Origin: Ruminococcus flavefaciens
GTDB lineage: Bacteria; Bacillota; Clostridia; Oscillospirales; Ruminococcaceae
Assembly (NCBI RefSeq): GCF_900143025.1
Contig: NZ_FRCT01000003.1
Location: 124,001-188,000 of the forward strand
DNA length: 64,000 nucleotides
Reading direction: 5' to 3'
Positions 34,407 through 42,816 of the stretch are shown here, piece after piece. The notes beneath the pieces are model-generated. The model had not been told where the DNA came from and did not search any database. It saw nothing but the letters and a program-made list of their open reading frames with translations. The translations under genes and the position numbers were made by a program. Numbering within the stretch: the stretch's first letter is position 1; the number at the start of each line of letters is the position of its first letter.

Positions 34407-35597
34407 TCACCATTTATCAGTTATCTCAGCTTCCGCACCGCCGCTGCCGAATGTGATCCTAACCTTATCGCCCTTACTAAGTACCTCAGAAGTATTAAGG
34501 AGCTTTTCCTCCTTATATACCAACGAATATCCTCGTGAAAGGACTTTCAAAGGACTCAGACTGTCGAGCCTTGCGATACGCTCAGAGAGCTGATGCTCCA
34601 GTCGTTCAAAATATCTCGAAAAGGCTGCTTCGCGTCTTTTATCAAGTCCCGAAAGTCTTTCGGCAGTAAGCCTTACTCTGTTTTCGGGAGACTGTGCCGA
34701 CAAACGCGCGTTAAGTGCGATAAATCTGTCACTTGCCTTATCAAGCTGCGCAAGTACAGCCCTTTCTGCTCTGCGCTCCATTATGCCTATCTTTTCATAC
34801 AGACTTGCAATATCGGGTGCTGCAAGCTCCGCTGCTGCCGACGGAGTAGGCGCACGCAGGTCGGCTGCAAGATCTGTAATGGTATAATCGGTCTCATGTC
34901 CGACAGCCGATATCACAGGCACCTTGCAGTTATATACTGCATATGCTACCTTTTCGGTGTTGAAGGCGCTAAGGTCCTCGCTTGAACCACCGCCGCGGCC
35001 TACGATTATTACGTCGCAGCCTGCGGCTTCTGCTTTCAGTATGCCTCTGCATACCGAGTCCGCCGCACCTTCACCCTGTACAAGGGCATTGACTGCATAT
35101 ACCTCACATAAAGGATAACGGCGTGAAAGTACATTGATAATGTCTCTCACTGCTGCACCGCTAAGAGATGTTACCGCTCCTATTTTCTTGGGCATAGGCG
35201 GTATAGGCCGCTTATGAGCCGTATCGAATATGCCCTCTTTCGCAAGCTTCTTTTTAAGCTGCTCAAGTGCTGCACCTGCCGCTCCTGCGCCCTCAGGGAT
35301 AATATCATTGACGTATAGCTGATAAGCTCCGTCACGCTCATATACACCGATACTGCCCGAAGCAATGACTGACATTCCGTCCTCGGGCTCAAATCTCAGA
35401 CGAGATGCCGCACTTGCGAACATAACCGCTTTAAGGGAGCTTTCGCTGTCCTTCAGAGTGAAATAAACGTGTCCGCTGCGAAAATGCTTTACATAATCAG
35501 CTATCTCGCCGCGCACCATTATCCCCTGAATATTTCGGTCGCTTTTAAGTATCGAGCCTATGTATTTATTTATCTGTGAAACTGTGATTACAGGCAT
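34407..35597 (-). CDS. xseA: Exodeoxyribonuclease VII large subunit
   Basis: A 396-residue protein: N-terminal OB-fold (VITVSQINKYIGSILKSD, GHVYFTLKDSESSLKAVMF), then the catalytic domain with GAVTSLSGAAVRDIINVLSRR, VGRGGGSSEDLSAFN and PVISAVGHETDYTI, and a C-terminal helical arm. With XseB it forms exonuclease VII. It directly abuts the upstream Kae1/TsaD-like gene. Confidence 0.97.
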   Translation of the reverse strand: MPVITVSQINKYIGSILKSDRNIQGIMVRGEIADYVKHFRSGHVYFTLKDSESSLKAVMFASAASRLRFEPEDGMSVIASGSIGVYERDGAYQLYVNDIIPEGAGAAGAALEQLKKKLAKEGIFDTAHKRPIPPMPKKIGAVTSLSGAAVRDIINVLSRRYPLCEVYAVNALVQGEGAADSVCRGILKAEAAGCDVIIVGRGGGSSEDLSAFNTEKVAYAVYNCKVPVISAVGHETDYTITDLAADLRAPTPSAAAELAAPDIASLYEKIGIMERRAERAVLAQLDKASDRFIALNARLSAQSPENRVRLTAERLSGLDKRREAAFSRYFERLEHQLSERIARLDSLSPLKVLSRGYSLVYKEEKLLNTSEVLSKGDKVRITFGSGGAEAEITDKW

Positions 35598-36545
35598 TTA
35601 TTTCTCACCATTACTTTTCAGATAACCGTATATCGCCACACCGGCTGCGTTGTCGCAGGAAAACTGCGGCTCAGCAAAGCTTGCCGACGGGAAACGGGAA
35701 ATTATCCTGTCGCGGATAATAACGTCCGACATTACTCCGCCTGCAAACACAAGTGGGAGCTCACCGTATTCGCTGACAGCATGAGCTGTCATTGCAATAA
35801 TTGTCTCTGCAATGAAATCAAGGCAGTATTTCGCTATATTTTCTGGACTTTCACCGCTGTCCAGCATATCGCCGCACTTGTTCTCGACTCCAGAGAGACA
35901 GCAGCTTCCGTTTTTCAGCACCGGCTTTACCTTGAAATGCTTATTAGCCTTCATGGCAAGCTTTTCAAGCTCAGCACCGCACGGAAATTTAAGTCCCAGC
36001 ATAACACCTGTCCTGTCAACAGCCTGTCCTGCTTTAAGGTCGAGAGAAGTGCCTATCTCAGTGATCTTAAGCACATTTTCATCGTCAGGCTCACAAAGCA
36101 AACAATCGGTAGTTCCTCCGCTTACATGAAAGGCTATAAAACGCTCTTTCACAAGTTCGAGCCTGTCCGCGGAATATAAAGCAGCAAGGATATGTCCTAT
36201 CTGATGCGAGGTAGTATAAAGCCTTGCACCAACTGCTGCCGCATACGAACGGGCAAAGCCTTCTCCGCACAGAAAGCATGGCATATACGAGCCTTCGATA
36301 TTTCGCGGTCTCGCCGAAGCTGTTACCACCATGGGAGCTGCAAGCGTGTTATCACCAAAAAGCTGCTCCATCATATCGGGAAGCTGCTTGGTATGGTGAA
36401 AAACCGCATCGCTCTGTCTGAGCCCAAGTTCTCCCTCCTTTACGGGGAGAAGCTTTTTGCACTGATATACCTTATTGACCTCGCTGACATATACAGCCGC
36501 AGAGGTAGTATAATTGCTGGTATCGACTCCGAGAAACTCAGGCAT
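35598..36545 (-). CDS. Kae1/TsaD-like protein (M22 family homologue)
   Basis: About 315 residues from ATG 36545, which overlaps the nusB stop and has AAGGAAG 9 bases upstream; an upstream in-frame start exists but lies deep within nusB. It has the ASKHA-type motifs VDTSNYTTSAAVYV and VSGGTTDCLLCE, metal-type HQIGH, and VFAGGVMSDVIIR. True TsaD makes threonylcarbamoyl-adenosine in tRNA. This shorter homologue is a distinct Clostridia type found in the nusB-xseA region, so a TsaD activity should not be assumed. Confidence 0.8.
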   Translation of the reverse strand: MPEFLGVDTSNYTTSAAVYVSEVNKVYQCKKLLPVKEGELGLRQSDAVFHHTKQLPDMMEQLFGDNTLAAPMVVTASARPRNIEGSYMPCFLCGEGFARSYAAAVGARLYTTSHQIGHILAALYSADRLELVKERFIAFHVSGGTTDCLLCEPDDENVLKITEIGTSLDLKAGQAVDRTGVMLGLKFPCGAELEKLAMKANKHFKVKPVLKNGSCCLSGVENKCGDMLDSGESPENIAKYCLDFIAETIIAMTAHAVSEYGELPLVFAGGVMSDVIIRDRIISRFPSASFAEPQFSCDNAAGVAIYGYLKSNGEK

Positions 36546-36954
36546 CTGCTTTTTCTTCCTTCTGCTCGTCGCGGGAGAATGCTCCGAGAACACCGTTAAT
36601 AAAGGCTGTATCCTCCTGATATGTATACATCATGGAAAGCTTTATAGCTTCGCTTATTGCCGCATTCATAGGTGTATTGTCATCATAGAGCGACTCATAC
36701 ATAGCAATGCGGAGAATAGCAAGATTGAGCTTTGATATTCTTGATACGCTTCTTGATTTGCTGTATTTTGAGATTATCCCGTCAAGTTCGGCAGCATGAG
36801 CAAGTGTGCCCTCCACTATCTTCTTTACCTCATCGTTTACGGTTATCTCGTCTATCTCCTCTGCTATCTCGTATAGCTCATTTATATCATCATCGCGCAG
36901 AAGCTGCTCAAATACCAGCTTGAATGCACTGTCTCTTATTTCTCGCCTCGTCAT
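36538..36954 (-). CDS. nusB: Transcription antitermination factor NusB
   Basis: A 138-residue helical protein starting MTRREIRDSAFKLVFEQLLR, with the NusB-type SKLNLAILRIAMYESLY and MNAAISEAIKLS helices and ending with an acidic/basic tail. NusB binds boxA RNA with NusE (S10) to prevent early termination in rRNA operons. It is placed between a GNAT gene and the Kae1-like gene, with 4- and 8-base junctions, in the conserved asp23-nusB-xseA order. Confidence 0.95.
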   Translation of the reverse strand: MTRREIRDSAFKLVFEQLLRDDDINELYEIAEEIDEITVNDEVKKIVEGTLAHAAELDGIISKYSKSRSVSRISKLNLAILRIAMYESLYDDNTPMNAAISEAIKLSMMYTYQEDTAFINGVLGAFSRDEQKEEKADA

Positions 36955-36958
36955 TTTC

Positions 36959-37408
36959 TTACTCCTTATTTTTATCTAAAACGCGGTACATGAAAATCAT
37001 TTCCTCGTTTCCTTCAAATCCGTTTTTTATGTAAAATTTTTCGCTTGGATAGCCCTTGACAGTCTTCAACGCCATTGCAACGACTCCCTCTTTTTTCAGC
37101 TCATCTGTCGCATATCCGAGAACTGCTGTACCTATGCCGCTCCTGTGAAGCTCAGGCGATACGCAGAATTCATCTATTACATACTCGGGACCATGCAGAT
37201 AAGTAAGCCTTCTGCCGCATAATATAGCCTTTATGCCGCTGCTGTCCTCATAAACATAGCCTATGGACTGCGGTGACGACATAAGCTCTTTTATCCTTGT
37301 GCGCGATATTTCTACCGACCATTCCTCATTCCACGGTGATGCTGCAAATGCTGCTGTGAATACTGCCGCTGCAGCATCAAGATCATCAGCTCTATATCTG
37401 CGTATCAC
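36959..37408 (-). CDS. GNAT family N-acetyltransferase
   Basis: A 149-residue GNAT protein: MIRRYRADDLDAAAAVFTAAF at the start, the acetyl-CoA-binding motif A VSPELHRSGIGTAVLGYA (Q/R-x-x-G-x-G/A form) and the C-terminal EKFYIKNGFEGNEEM. Substrate is not apparent. It overlaps asp23 by 4 bases and precedes nusB by 4 bases, in place of the acc genes found in Bacillus. Confidence 0.88.
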   Translation of the reverse strand: MIRRYRADDLDAAAAVFTAAFAASPWNEEWSVEISRTRIKELMSSPQSIGYVYEDSSGIKAILCGRRLTYLHGPEYVIDEFCVSPELHRSGIGTAVLGYATDELKKEGVVAMALKTVKGYPSEKFYIKNGFEGNEEMIFMYRVLDKNKE

Positions 37409-37746
37409 TCAAATACAACTCCGCTGACTGTTACGTTTACTCTTGCAACAGGCACTCCTGTCATATTCTGCACATTTTCCTTTACCGTGTTCTGTACTTC
37501 CTGAGCTACGTGACAGGCTTTTTCACCGCTCTTTACGACTATTTTCATATCAATAGCGGCTACATCGCCCATCATGCTTATCTTGATAGGTCCGTTTCTT
37601 CTCAGCTTGCTCATTTTATCAATTTCACCGCCAAGGCTTGCAACTCCGTTAACATCAAGAGCTGCAAGCTTAGCTATTGCTATTATTACATCTTCGGATA
37701 TTTTCAATCTGCTTGATGCCGCAGGCTTCATCTCTTCAACTTCCAT
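37405..37746 (-). CDS. Asp23/Gls24 family envelope stress protein
   Basis: A 113-residue Asp23-type protein with ISEDVIIAIAKLAALDVNGVASLGG and the C-terminal VPVARVNVTVSGVVFE. These abundant small proteins associate with the cell envelope in Firmicutes (the YqhY homologue sits at the same place in Bacillus). It has a CGGAGG site and lies about 60 bases after a likely transcription start, so it heads the operon. Confidence 0.92.
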   Translation of the reverse strand: MEVEEMKPAASSRLKISEDVIIAIAKLAALDVNGVASLGGEIDKMSKLRRNGPIKISMMGDVAAIDMKIVVKSGEKACHVAQEVQNTVKENVQNMTGVPVARVNVTVSGVVFE

Positions 37747-37773
37747 AGTGAACCTCCGTTCGCGTATATTTAA

Positions 37774-37804
37774 GTGTAAATTTTAATTAAAATTGCATTT
37801 ACAC
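37774..37804. repeat. Inverted repeat GTGTAAAT...ATTTACAC in the asp23 leader
   Basis: A perfect 8-base inverted repeat (37774-37781 and 37797-37804) encloses a second palindrome, ATTTTAATTAAAAT. It lies just downstream of the promoter's start point, between promoter and ribosome site, a place where an operator or an mRNA hairpin could act. Confidence 0.5.
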
Positions 37805-37816
37805 CAGTACTATTGT

Positions 37817-37845
37817 ATTATAACATATAATCATCGAAAAAGCAA
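37817..37845 (-). promoter_or_regulatory. Promoter of the asp23-nusB-...-dtd operon
   Basis: TTGCTT (37840-37845), a 17-base spacer and a perfect TATAAT (37817-37822) face the asp23 gene. With the terminator at 24586-24617 it delimits a unit of about fifteen genes. Confidence 0.7.
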
Positions 37846-38082
37846 CAATACACGGCGAAAAATTACGCTGTATCATTTAGAAAGCAGAACAATTATATAA
37901 AAGCAGGAATGAGAATTACGATAATATCCATATCATTGCATATTATCCACCTATGGTGTATCTTTTGAAATAATCAATGGTTTTCCGTTGAAAAAACATC
38001 TTTTTCTGCCCTATTATAGAAGGACATTTTTCTCGCATCAGCTAAGACAACAGTGCGTTATCATTATACAGCGTCACTCCGC

Positions 38083-38631
38083 TCACTTAACTTCAAATAT
38101 TCTGATGTTTTCAGCAGGTACTTCTGTCTCACCCAGGATTATCTCTTTTATAGAAGCTGCCTGCGCCTTGTCAAGCCCTTCGGTCTTTACTACGACTTTT
38201 GCTGTTTCACCGTCAAGGTACGCAACACAATCCTGAAATCCCTGCGCTTTTATCAGCGACTCTATTGTTCCCTCACTCTCTATAAGCTTTGAGACCTCAA
38301 CAGCATCAAGCGCGTTTACGACCATTTCATTTTCAGTTATATCTCCGCCGCCGATTATTGACTGCAAGGTCTGCACTGCCTCATCACGGTCATTCATTCT
38401 GTCAAGCCGAGCCTGTGCGAAATAGTCACCTGCTGTACCCTCGGCAGCTGCGTTCACAAACTCGGTCTGACCGTAGTTTATTGTCTCGCTCTGCTTTTTC
38501 AGTGCTACTTTCTCATTTTTCATAAGATCAGGCGATGCTGTATAGTTTATGTAAACAGCCACCGCAAGCATCAGTGTGAGACAAGTCATTATTATCTGCT
38601 TTTTTCCTATTATAAGTGATGGTTTCTTCAT
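38083..38631 (-). CDS. spoIIIAH: Stage III sporulation protein AH
   Basis: A 182-residue protein with an N-terminal membrane helix (IIMTCLTLMLAVAVYINY, about 13-30) and a soluble YscJ/FliF-like ring domain that ends with the EVPAENIRIFEVK strand. In spore formers SpoIIIAH spans the mother-cell side of the engulfed forespore and pairs with forespore SpoIIQ to form the feeding-tube channel. It is the last gene of the spoIIIA operon. Confidence 0.93.
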   Translation of the reverse strand: MKKPSLIIGKKQIIMTCLTLMLAVAVYINYTASPDLMKNEKVALKKQSETINYGQTEFVNAAAEGTAGDYFAQARLDRMNDRDEAVQTLQSIIGGGDITENEMVVNALDAVEVSKLIESEGTIESLIKAQGFQDCVAYLDGETAKVVVKTEGLDKAQAASIKEIILGETEVPAENIRIFEVK

Positions 38632-38646
38632 TATGGTTATCTCCTT

Positions 38647-39171
38647 TTATCTTAGTTTTGTTACGAATATTCTCGATGTTGGTATATCAAGCGCAGCTGA
38701 TACAGCCTTGTATACACTTTCCCGTACCTGCGCACTTTCTCCGCCCTGACAGGCTACTACAGCTCCCGTTATCTCGGGAGTTCTTATGGTCTCGATAAGT
38801 GCATTCTTCTCGCCTCCGCCTCCAACTATAACATATCGTTCTTCCTCCTCTGTTTTGCTGTCACCGCGGCTGTACCGCCCTTCCGTTGCGTAAACGTACC
38901 GTTCATCACTCCCCACAGTAAGATATACCCTTACCTCTCCTGCACCTTCAATGTCCGCAAGAAAGTTTTCAAGCCGTCTTTCTGTATCATCGCAGTATCT
39001 TACCGCATCAGTCTTACTGTTCATCTCAGCCGTTTTCTTCTTGTCAGGTGCATTTTCAGGCAGGAGTGAGGATATCATTATCAGCAGTAGTCCCAGCACT
39101 CCGCAGATAGTCATAAATACAGCCCATTTCCTGCCTTTTGTGAGTTCCCTGAGCTTTTCAGCTATCTCCAT
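38647..39171 (-). CDS. spoIIIAG: Stage III sporulation protein AG
   Basis: A 174-residue protein with one N-terminal membrane helix (about 15-37) and a ring-forming domain including IEGAGEVRVYLTVGSDE, PEITGAVVACQGGES and LDIPTSRIFVTKLR. SpoIIIAG makes the large central ring of the mother cell-forespore channel. It overlaps spoIIIAF by 14 bases and lies 15 bases before spoIIIAH. Confidence 0.93.
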   Translation of the reverse strand: MEIAEKLRELTKGRKWAVFMTICGVLGLLLIMISSLLPENAPDKKKTAEMNSKTDAVRYCDDTERRLENFLADIEGAGEVRVYLTVGSDERYVYATEGRYSRGDSKTEEEERYVIVGGGGEKNALIETIRTPEITGAVVACQGGESAQVRESVYKAVSAALDIPTSRIFVTKLR

Positions 39172-39619
39172 TTACGACCTCCGTTTCCTGTCCGAGACTG
39201 CTGCGTATTATCCCGGCTGCTTTTTCAAGCTCCGCCGTACTGATAATGACCCTATTAATAGATATGCTGCCATCATGTGAAATATTAACCTCTGTCCTTA
39301 TATTATCGACCTTTATTCCGGCTGCGGACAGCTGTGAAAGAAGTATATCGGAGATATTCTTTCCTGTCTGCTCTGCAACAGCATTGTCATAAGATTCTGT
39401 TGAAAAGCTTATCTCATCTCTGTCAAAACCGCTTAGATCGGGAAAATTGATTTTTCCCTTTACATTGAATATCAATCCTGCAACTACCGCGACAAATACC
39501 AGTTTATATACGAATTCAGCCTGTGAGCGAAGCCTTGTGCCCTCAGTTATATGGCCAATTATACATATTCCTGCCGCAGTTATACATACCGCTCTTACTG
39601 CTGATGTTATCTCTTCCAT
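39158..39619 (-). CDS. spoIIIAF: Stage III sporulation protein AF
   Basis: A 153-residue protein with two N-terminal membrane segments (AVCITAAGICIIGHIT and LVFVAVVAGLIFNV) and a soluble C-terminal domain with VNISHDGSISINRVIIST. It matches SpoIIIAF, another membrane ring component of the channel. It lies between spoIIIAE and spoIIIAG in the standard order. Confidence 0.9.
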   Translation of the reverse strand: MEEITSAVRAVCITAAGICIIGHITEGTRLRSQAEFVYKLVFVAVVAGLIFNVKGKINFPDLSGFDRDEISFSTESYDNAVAEQTGKNISDILLSQLSAAGIKVDNIRTEVNISHDGSISINRVIISTAELEKAAGIIRSSLGQETEVVNGDS

Positions 39620-39623
39620 ATGC

Positions 39624-40715
39624 TCACCTCACCGTCTGCATAAGTATTGCTGTACACAGAATAAACATAACTCCATAGCATATAAGAACGCTCTGAGCTA
39701 TTGCAAGACCGCTGTCAAGTGACTTCAGTACTCCGCTCATCTGTTCCTCGCCGAATATATCCGCAGCCGCCGAACCTGTCCACAGCACCGCCCTGTATGC
39801 AAGTATATGCAACACAGGCGGAAGTATCATAAGAATTATCACTATACAGCCGCCTGCACCTACTGTTCCGCGGACTATATCAAAGCTGCTCCTGACTGTT
39901 GCATATGCATCTGAAACTGCTCCGCCCACTACAGGCACAAGCCCCGATATGAGAAAACGAGCTGTTTTTGTCGCTGCTCCGTCAGCCTTTGCCGCAACAG
40001 TGCATTTCAGCGTAAGAAAACCCGTAAACAGGGTCATAGAAATAGTCAGCCCCCATGTTATGAGCTTTTTCATAAGCTGAACTGCTCCGCTGAAATTTGT
40101 TTTTGAAGCAGCTCCGCCTGCGACTGAAAGCATAGTTACAGCACTTAATATCGGCATAAGCATTGAATTCACAATCTGTACTATGAGCTCTGAGCCTGCA
40201 AGAAGCGATATATCATAGACTCCTGCACTGCCGATGTTTCCGCAGGCAGCCGTAATCCCAGAAAATATCGGTATATAAACTGCAATAAATCTGCCGCTGA
40301 GCTTAACTGTATCAAGGGTTTGTGAAAAAATATTGAAAAGAGGCGGCACAATCGCTGTTACGGCAGTAATAGTGCATACGGAGCTGTATAGCCTTTCGGA
40401 ATTTCCCAATATACCGCCGCCAAAGCTTTTAAGCACAGAGGTTATTACCGCAATAAGAAGTATTGTTCCGAGAAGTCTCAGCGGTGCTTCCGAAATATCG
40501 GAGGTCTTTTCAGCAATTCTATTCACAAGTCCGCTGAAAGATATCCCACTCAGTTCATCCGAACTGAACCCGACATCATATTCATACAAAACATCATCAA
40601 ACTGCGATATCGCTTCATTCTGCGGAGCTGAATCATCTTCTGCATGAGCGTTTAACGGCAGCGCAAACAGCATAAGCAATATAGTTACAATAATGATTAT
40701 TACAAGCTTCCTCAT
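39624..40715 (-). CDS. spoIIIAE: Stage III sporulation protein AE
   Basis: A 363-residue polytopic protein with a signal peptide (MRKLVIIIIVTILLMLFALPLNAHA) and about seven later hydrophobic segments, including LLGTILLIAVITSVLKSFGGG and GGCIVIILMILPPVLHILAY. It is the largest membrane component of the SpoIIIA system. It directly follows spoIIIAD, one base apart. Confidence 0.93.
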   Translation of the reverse strand: MRKLVIIIIVTILLMLFALPLNAHAEDDSAPQNEAISQFDDVLYEYDVGFSSDELSGISFSGLVNRIAEKTSDISEAPLRLLGTILLIAVITSVLKSFGGGILGNSERLYSSVCTITAVTAIVPPLFNIFSQTLDTVKLSGRFIAVYIPIFSGITAACGNIGSAGVYDISLLAGSELIVQIVNSMLMPILSAVTMLSVAGGAASKTNFSGAVQLMKKLITWGLTISMTLFTGFLTLKCTVAAKADGAATKTARFLISGLVPVVGGAVSDAYATVRSSFDIVRGTVGAGGCIVIILMILPPVLHILAYRAVLWTGSAAADIFGEEQMSGVLKSLDSGLAIAQSVLICYGVMFILCTAILMQTVR

Positions 40716-40716
40716 A

Positions 40717-41112
40717 TCACACCTTTATAAGCTTGTCTATCAACTGTATAAATGAACTCATTATAGGTAAGCTAAGAACTATTATCGCACCTCGTCCGCA
40801 AAGCTCTGCCGCCGACGCAATTGCCCCTTCACCGCTGTCACGGCAAAGTTCAGCAGAAATATGCGTAATACAGCATATTGCAAGCACCTTGAATATAGTC
40901 GATATACAACTCTCTGATACACCTGCCGATTCGAATATGATCCTGAGTTTTTCGACTGCTTCGCCGAAAAACACAGCAAACATAGCTATTACAGATACGC
41001 ATACAGCTATGGATAACATCATGGACTGTTCTGAGCAATATTGTTTTAATATCACAGCCAACAAAGCTCCTACAACACAGAAGGCCCCCACAGAAAAACA
41101 GTTCTCTACCAT
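40717..41112 (-). CDS. spoIIIAD: Stage III sporulation protein AD
   Basis: A 131-residue protein with four hydrophobic segments and the SpoIIIAD-type helices MLSIAVCVSVIAMFAVFFG and ISTIFKVLAICCITHISAELCRDSG. The start overlaps spoIIIAC by 7 bases. It belongs to the channel base with SpoIIIAC. Confidence 0.93.
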   Translation of the reverse strand: MVENCFSVGAFCVVGALLAVILKQYCSEQSMMLSIAVCVSVIAMFAVFFGEAVEKLRIIFESAGVSESCISTIFKVLAICCITHISAELCRDSGEGAIASAAELCGRGAIIVLSLPIMSSFIQLIDKLIKV

Positions 41113-41303
41113 AATCCGAACACCGTCTTTACCTTGTCAAAAAGTTCACCTATCTCGTCAACTATTACCACAAGAACTACGATAAGTCCGGCAAGTGTAG
41201 TCATCATAGCCTGTTCCTCTCGTTCTGCCCGTTTCAGCACAAGATTCAGCACCGCTACTATAATTCCCGTTCCTGCTATCTTAAAGATCAGATCTATTTT
41301 CAT
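41106..41303 (-). CDS. spoIIIAC: Stage III sporulation protein AC
   Basis: A 65-residue protein with two membrane helices (LIFKIAGTGIIVAVLNLVL and AMMTTLAGLIVVLVVIVDEI) separated by the charged KRAEREEQ, the SpoIIIAC layout. It overlaps spoIIIAD by 7 bases. Confidence 0.94.
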   Translation of the reverse strand: MKIDLIFKIAGTGIIVAVLNLVLKRAEREEQAMMTTLAGLIVVLVVIVDEIGELFDKVKTVFGLW

Positions 41304-41312
41304 ACCTTATCC

Positions 41313-41816
41313 TCATATAATCATTACCCCTACTGCCGCTCCCGAAAGAACTCCAATGCTTCTGTAAAGCCTGCCTTTTTTGTCGTATTCGGACTGCCTT
41401 TTCCTGTAAAGCTGCTCAACTTTTGCACGAATGTGGCTTATTCCCTTCAGCTGCCCCTCAGTGTCTGTAGTTCCAAGCATACTCCCAAGTGACAGCATTA
41501 TATCAAGTTCATCGGCATCAATACCGCTGATACTGCGAAAAGAACTGTTCCACTGCTGATGAAAATCAACTTCGGGACTGTAACATTCCGGCAATCTTTC
41601 AAAGCTTATGCGCATATTGATATTTTCCTTTTTCAGCCGTCTAACTATACTGTATACGTCGCTGTTATTGGATCTTATCTCCGATTCACATATGTTAAGC
41701 AATTTTTCTGCTTCGGTGCAGAATACAACTCCTTGTTTTAGCTTGTCTGCCATATTAAAACCGCAGAACATTCCGCCCAATATGAAAAGCAGTCCGGCAC
41801 TAAGCCTGATCCACAT
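41313..41816 (-). CDS. spoIIIAB: Stage III sporulation protein AB
   Basis: A 167-residue protein with hydrophobic segments at both ends (LSAGLLFILGGMFCGFNMAD, SIGVLSGAAVGVMII) and a helical soluble middle containing LSLGSMLGTTDTEGQLK, the GspF-like SpoIIIAB pattern. It overlaps spoIIIAA by 17 bases. Confidence 0.93.
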   Translation of the reverse strand: MWIRLSAGLLFILGGMFCGFNMADKLKQGVVFCTEAEKLLNICESEIRSNNSDVYSIVRRLKKENINMRISFERLPECYSPEVDFHQQWNSSFRSISGIDADELDIMLSLGSMLGTTDTEGQLKGISHIRAKVEQLYRKRQSEYDKKGRLYRSIGVLSGAAVGVMII

Positions 41817-42723
41817 ACTTTAGCCTCCTTATCTCCCTGACTTCACCCGGAAAGCTTGCTCCTTTCAGGAAAACAGCTAAATCAAATCTTCCCTTTTCTA
41901 TAAGATAAGCTATCTCTTTTCTCCTGAGAAGGTCAGTATAATTCGTGCCGTGTGCCGTTACTGTAAAAACTACTCCGCAGCCTATACCGTCAAGTATGGC
42001 TTCAACATCTTCCTGTGATGCTATCTCGTCACAGAATATTACATCGGGAGAAAGCGTTCTTATAGCTGACATTATTCCTACGGAGCGAGGACTTCCGCTT
42101 ATAACATCTGTCAGACTGCCAACATCATTCTGCGGTATTCCTCTGATAAGACAGGATATCTCATTCCGCTCGTCAATGAGAGTTGACTTTCTGAAACTTC
42201 CCGTAAGTCGGCAAAGTTCCCGAAGCACAGTTGTTTTACCCGAGCTGACCCCACCGCAAATAATAACGTTTTTTCCATAGGTCTTGGAAAATATATCGTC
42301 CGCACAGCCCTGCACACACCTTGACACTCGGAAGTTGACTGACGTAAAATCAGTAAGTATCGCACTATCTCCTGTTGAATATGTACCAGATACACCGACA
42401 CGTACTCCGTTTTCAACAACAAAAAATCCTTCTCTAAGCTGCTTCGCACAGCTGTGCATCGAATAATGACAAAGTCTGTCGATAATATCACGGATATGGG
42501 CTCCGCTTACAGTAAATAAACTGTCAGTAAGCATTTCTGTAAGCTCTCCGCGCTGACTTAGATAGCATATCCTGTCCGAATAGACAAGATAAACAGGACC
42601 GCCGCCCCTCAGCCTTAATTCCATGATATTTTCCATTTTTTCAATTGGGATAGCCTTCAGAAGCTCCCTTATCCTTTCGGGGAGGTAGTTAATTATAGTA
42701 TCAATGCTTGTACTCCCGTTCAT
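41800..42723 (-). CDS. spoIIIAA: Stage III sporulation protein AA (secretion-type ATPase)
   Basis: About 307 residues from ATG 42723, chosen because AAAGGAG lies 9 bases upstream; in-frame TTG and ATG codons at 42732-42727 sit too close to that site. It has a Walker A ICGGVSSGKTTVLREL and Walker B-type DVIFCDEIAS, as in GspE/VirB11-like ATPases. It is thought to drive assembly or transport in the mother cell-forespore channel. It is the first gene of the spoIIIA operon, which is normally under mother-cell SigE control. Confidence 0.95.
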   Translation of the reverse strand: MNGSTSIDTIINYLPERIRELLKAIPIEKMENIMELRLRGGGPVYLVYSDRICYLSQRGELTEMLTDSLFTVSGAHIRDIIDRLCHYSMHSCAKQLREGFFVVENGVRVGVSGTYSTGDSAILTDFTSVNFRVSRCVQGCADDIFSKTYGKNVIICGGVSSGKTTVLRELCRLTGSFRKSTLIDERNEISCLIRGIPQNDVGSLTDVISGSPRSVGIMSAIRTLSPDVIFCDEIASQEDVEAILDGIGCGVVFTVTAHGTNYTDLLRRKEIAYLIEKGRFDLAVFLKGASFPGEVREIRRLKYVDQA

Positions 42724-42774
42724 TTGCATCAACTCCTTTTACTACATCATATTCAGCAAAAGGAAATTTATGCA

Positions 42775-42806
42775 TAAAAAAACAGCACACCGAAGTGTGC
42801 TGTGAT
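42775..42806. terminator. Terminator after the sugar ABC permease operon
   Basis: CAGCACAC-CGAA-GTGTGCTG (42783-42802) is a perfect 8-base stem with a tetraloop. On the minus strand it is followed by TTTTTTT, so it terminates the transporter operon; on the plus strand it is followed by GATTTTT. It insulates spoIIIA from the upstream operon. Confidence 0.88.
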
Positions 42807-42816
42807 TTTTCTGTTA

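Larger units (their letters stand above)
37747..38082. other. Gene-free region between spoIIIAH and asp23
   Basis: This 336-base stretch holds the operon promoter (37817-37845) and an inverted repeat (37774-37804). The remaining roughly 240 bases toward spoIIIAH are AT-rich. I see no coding frame with a ribosome site and no strong terminator after spoIIIAH, so some read-through from spoIIIA into asp23 is possible. Confidence 0.6.

Noticed and set aside
35598..36593. Longer start of the Kae1-like protein at 36593
   Set aside because: It would lie deep in nusB, adds a basic stretch unlike the family, and lacks a ribosome site; ATG 36545 fits better.
42746..42773. Possible SigE promoter of spoIIIA (GCATAAA and AATATGAT)
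   Set aside because: The boxes resemble the SigE type but the 13-base spacer is short and the -10 match is partial; not strong enough to list as a feature.
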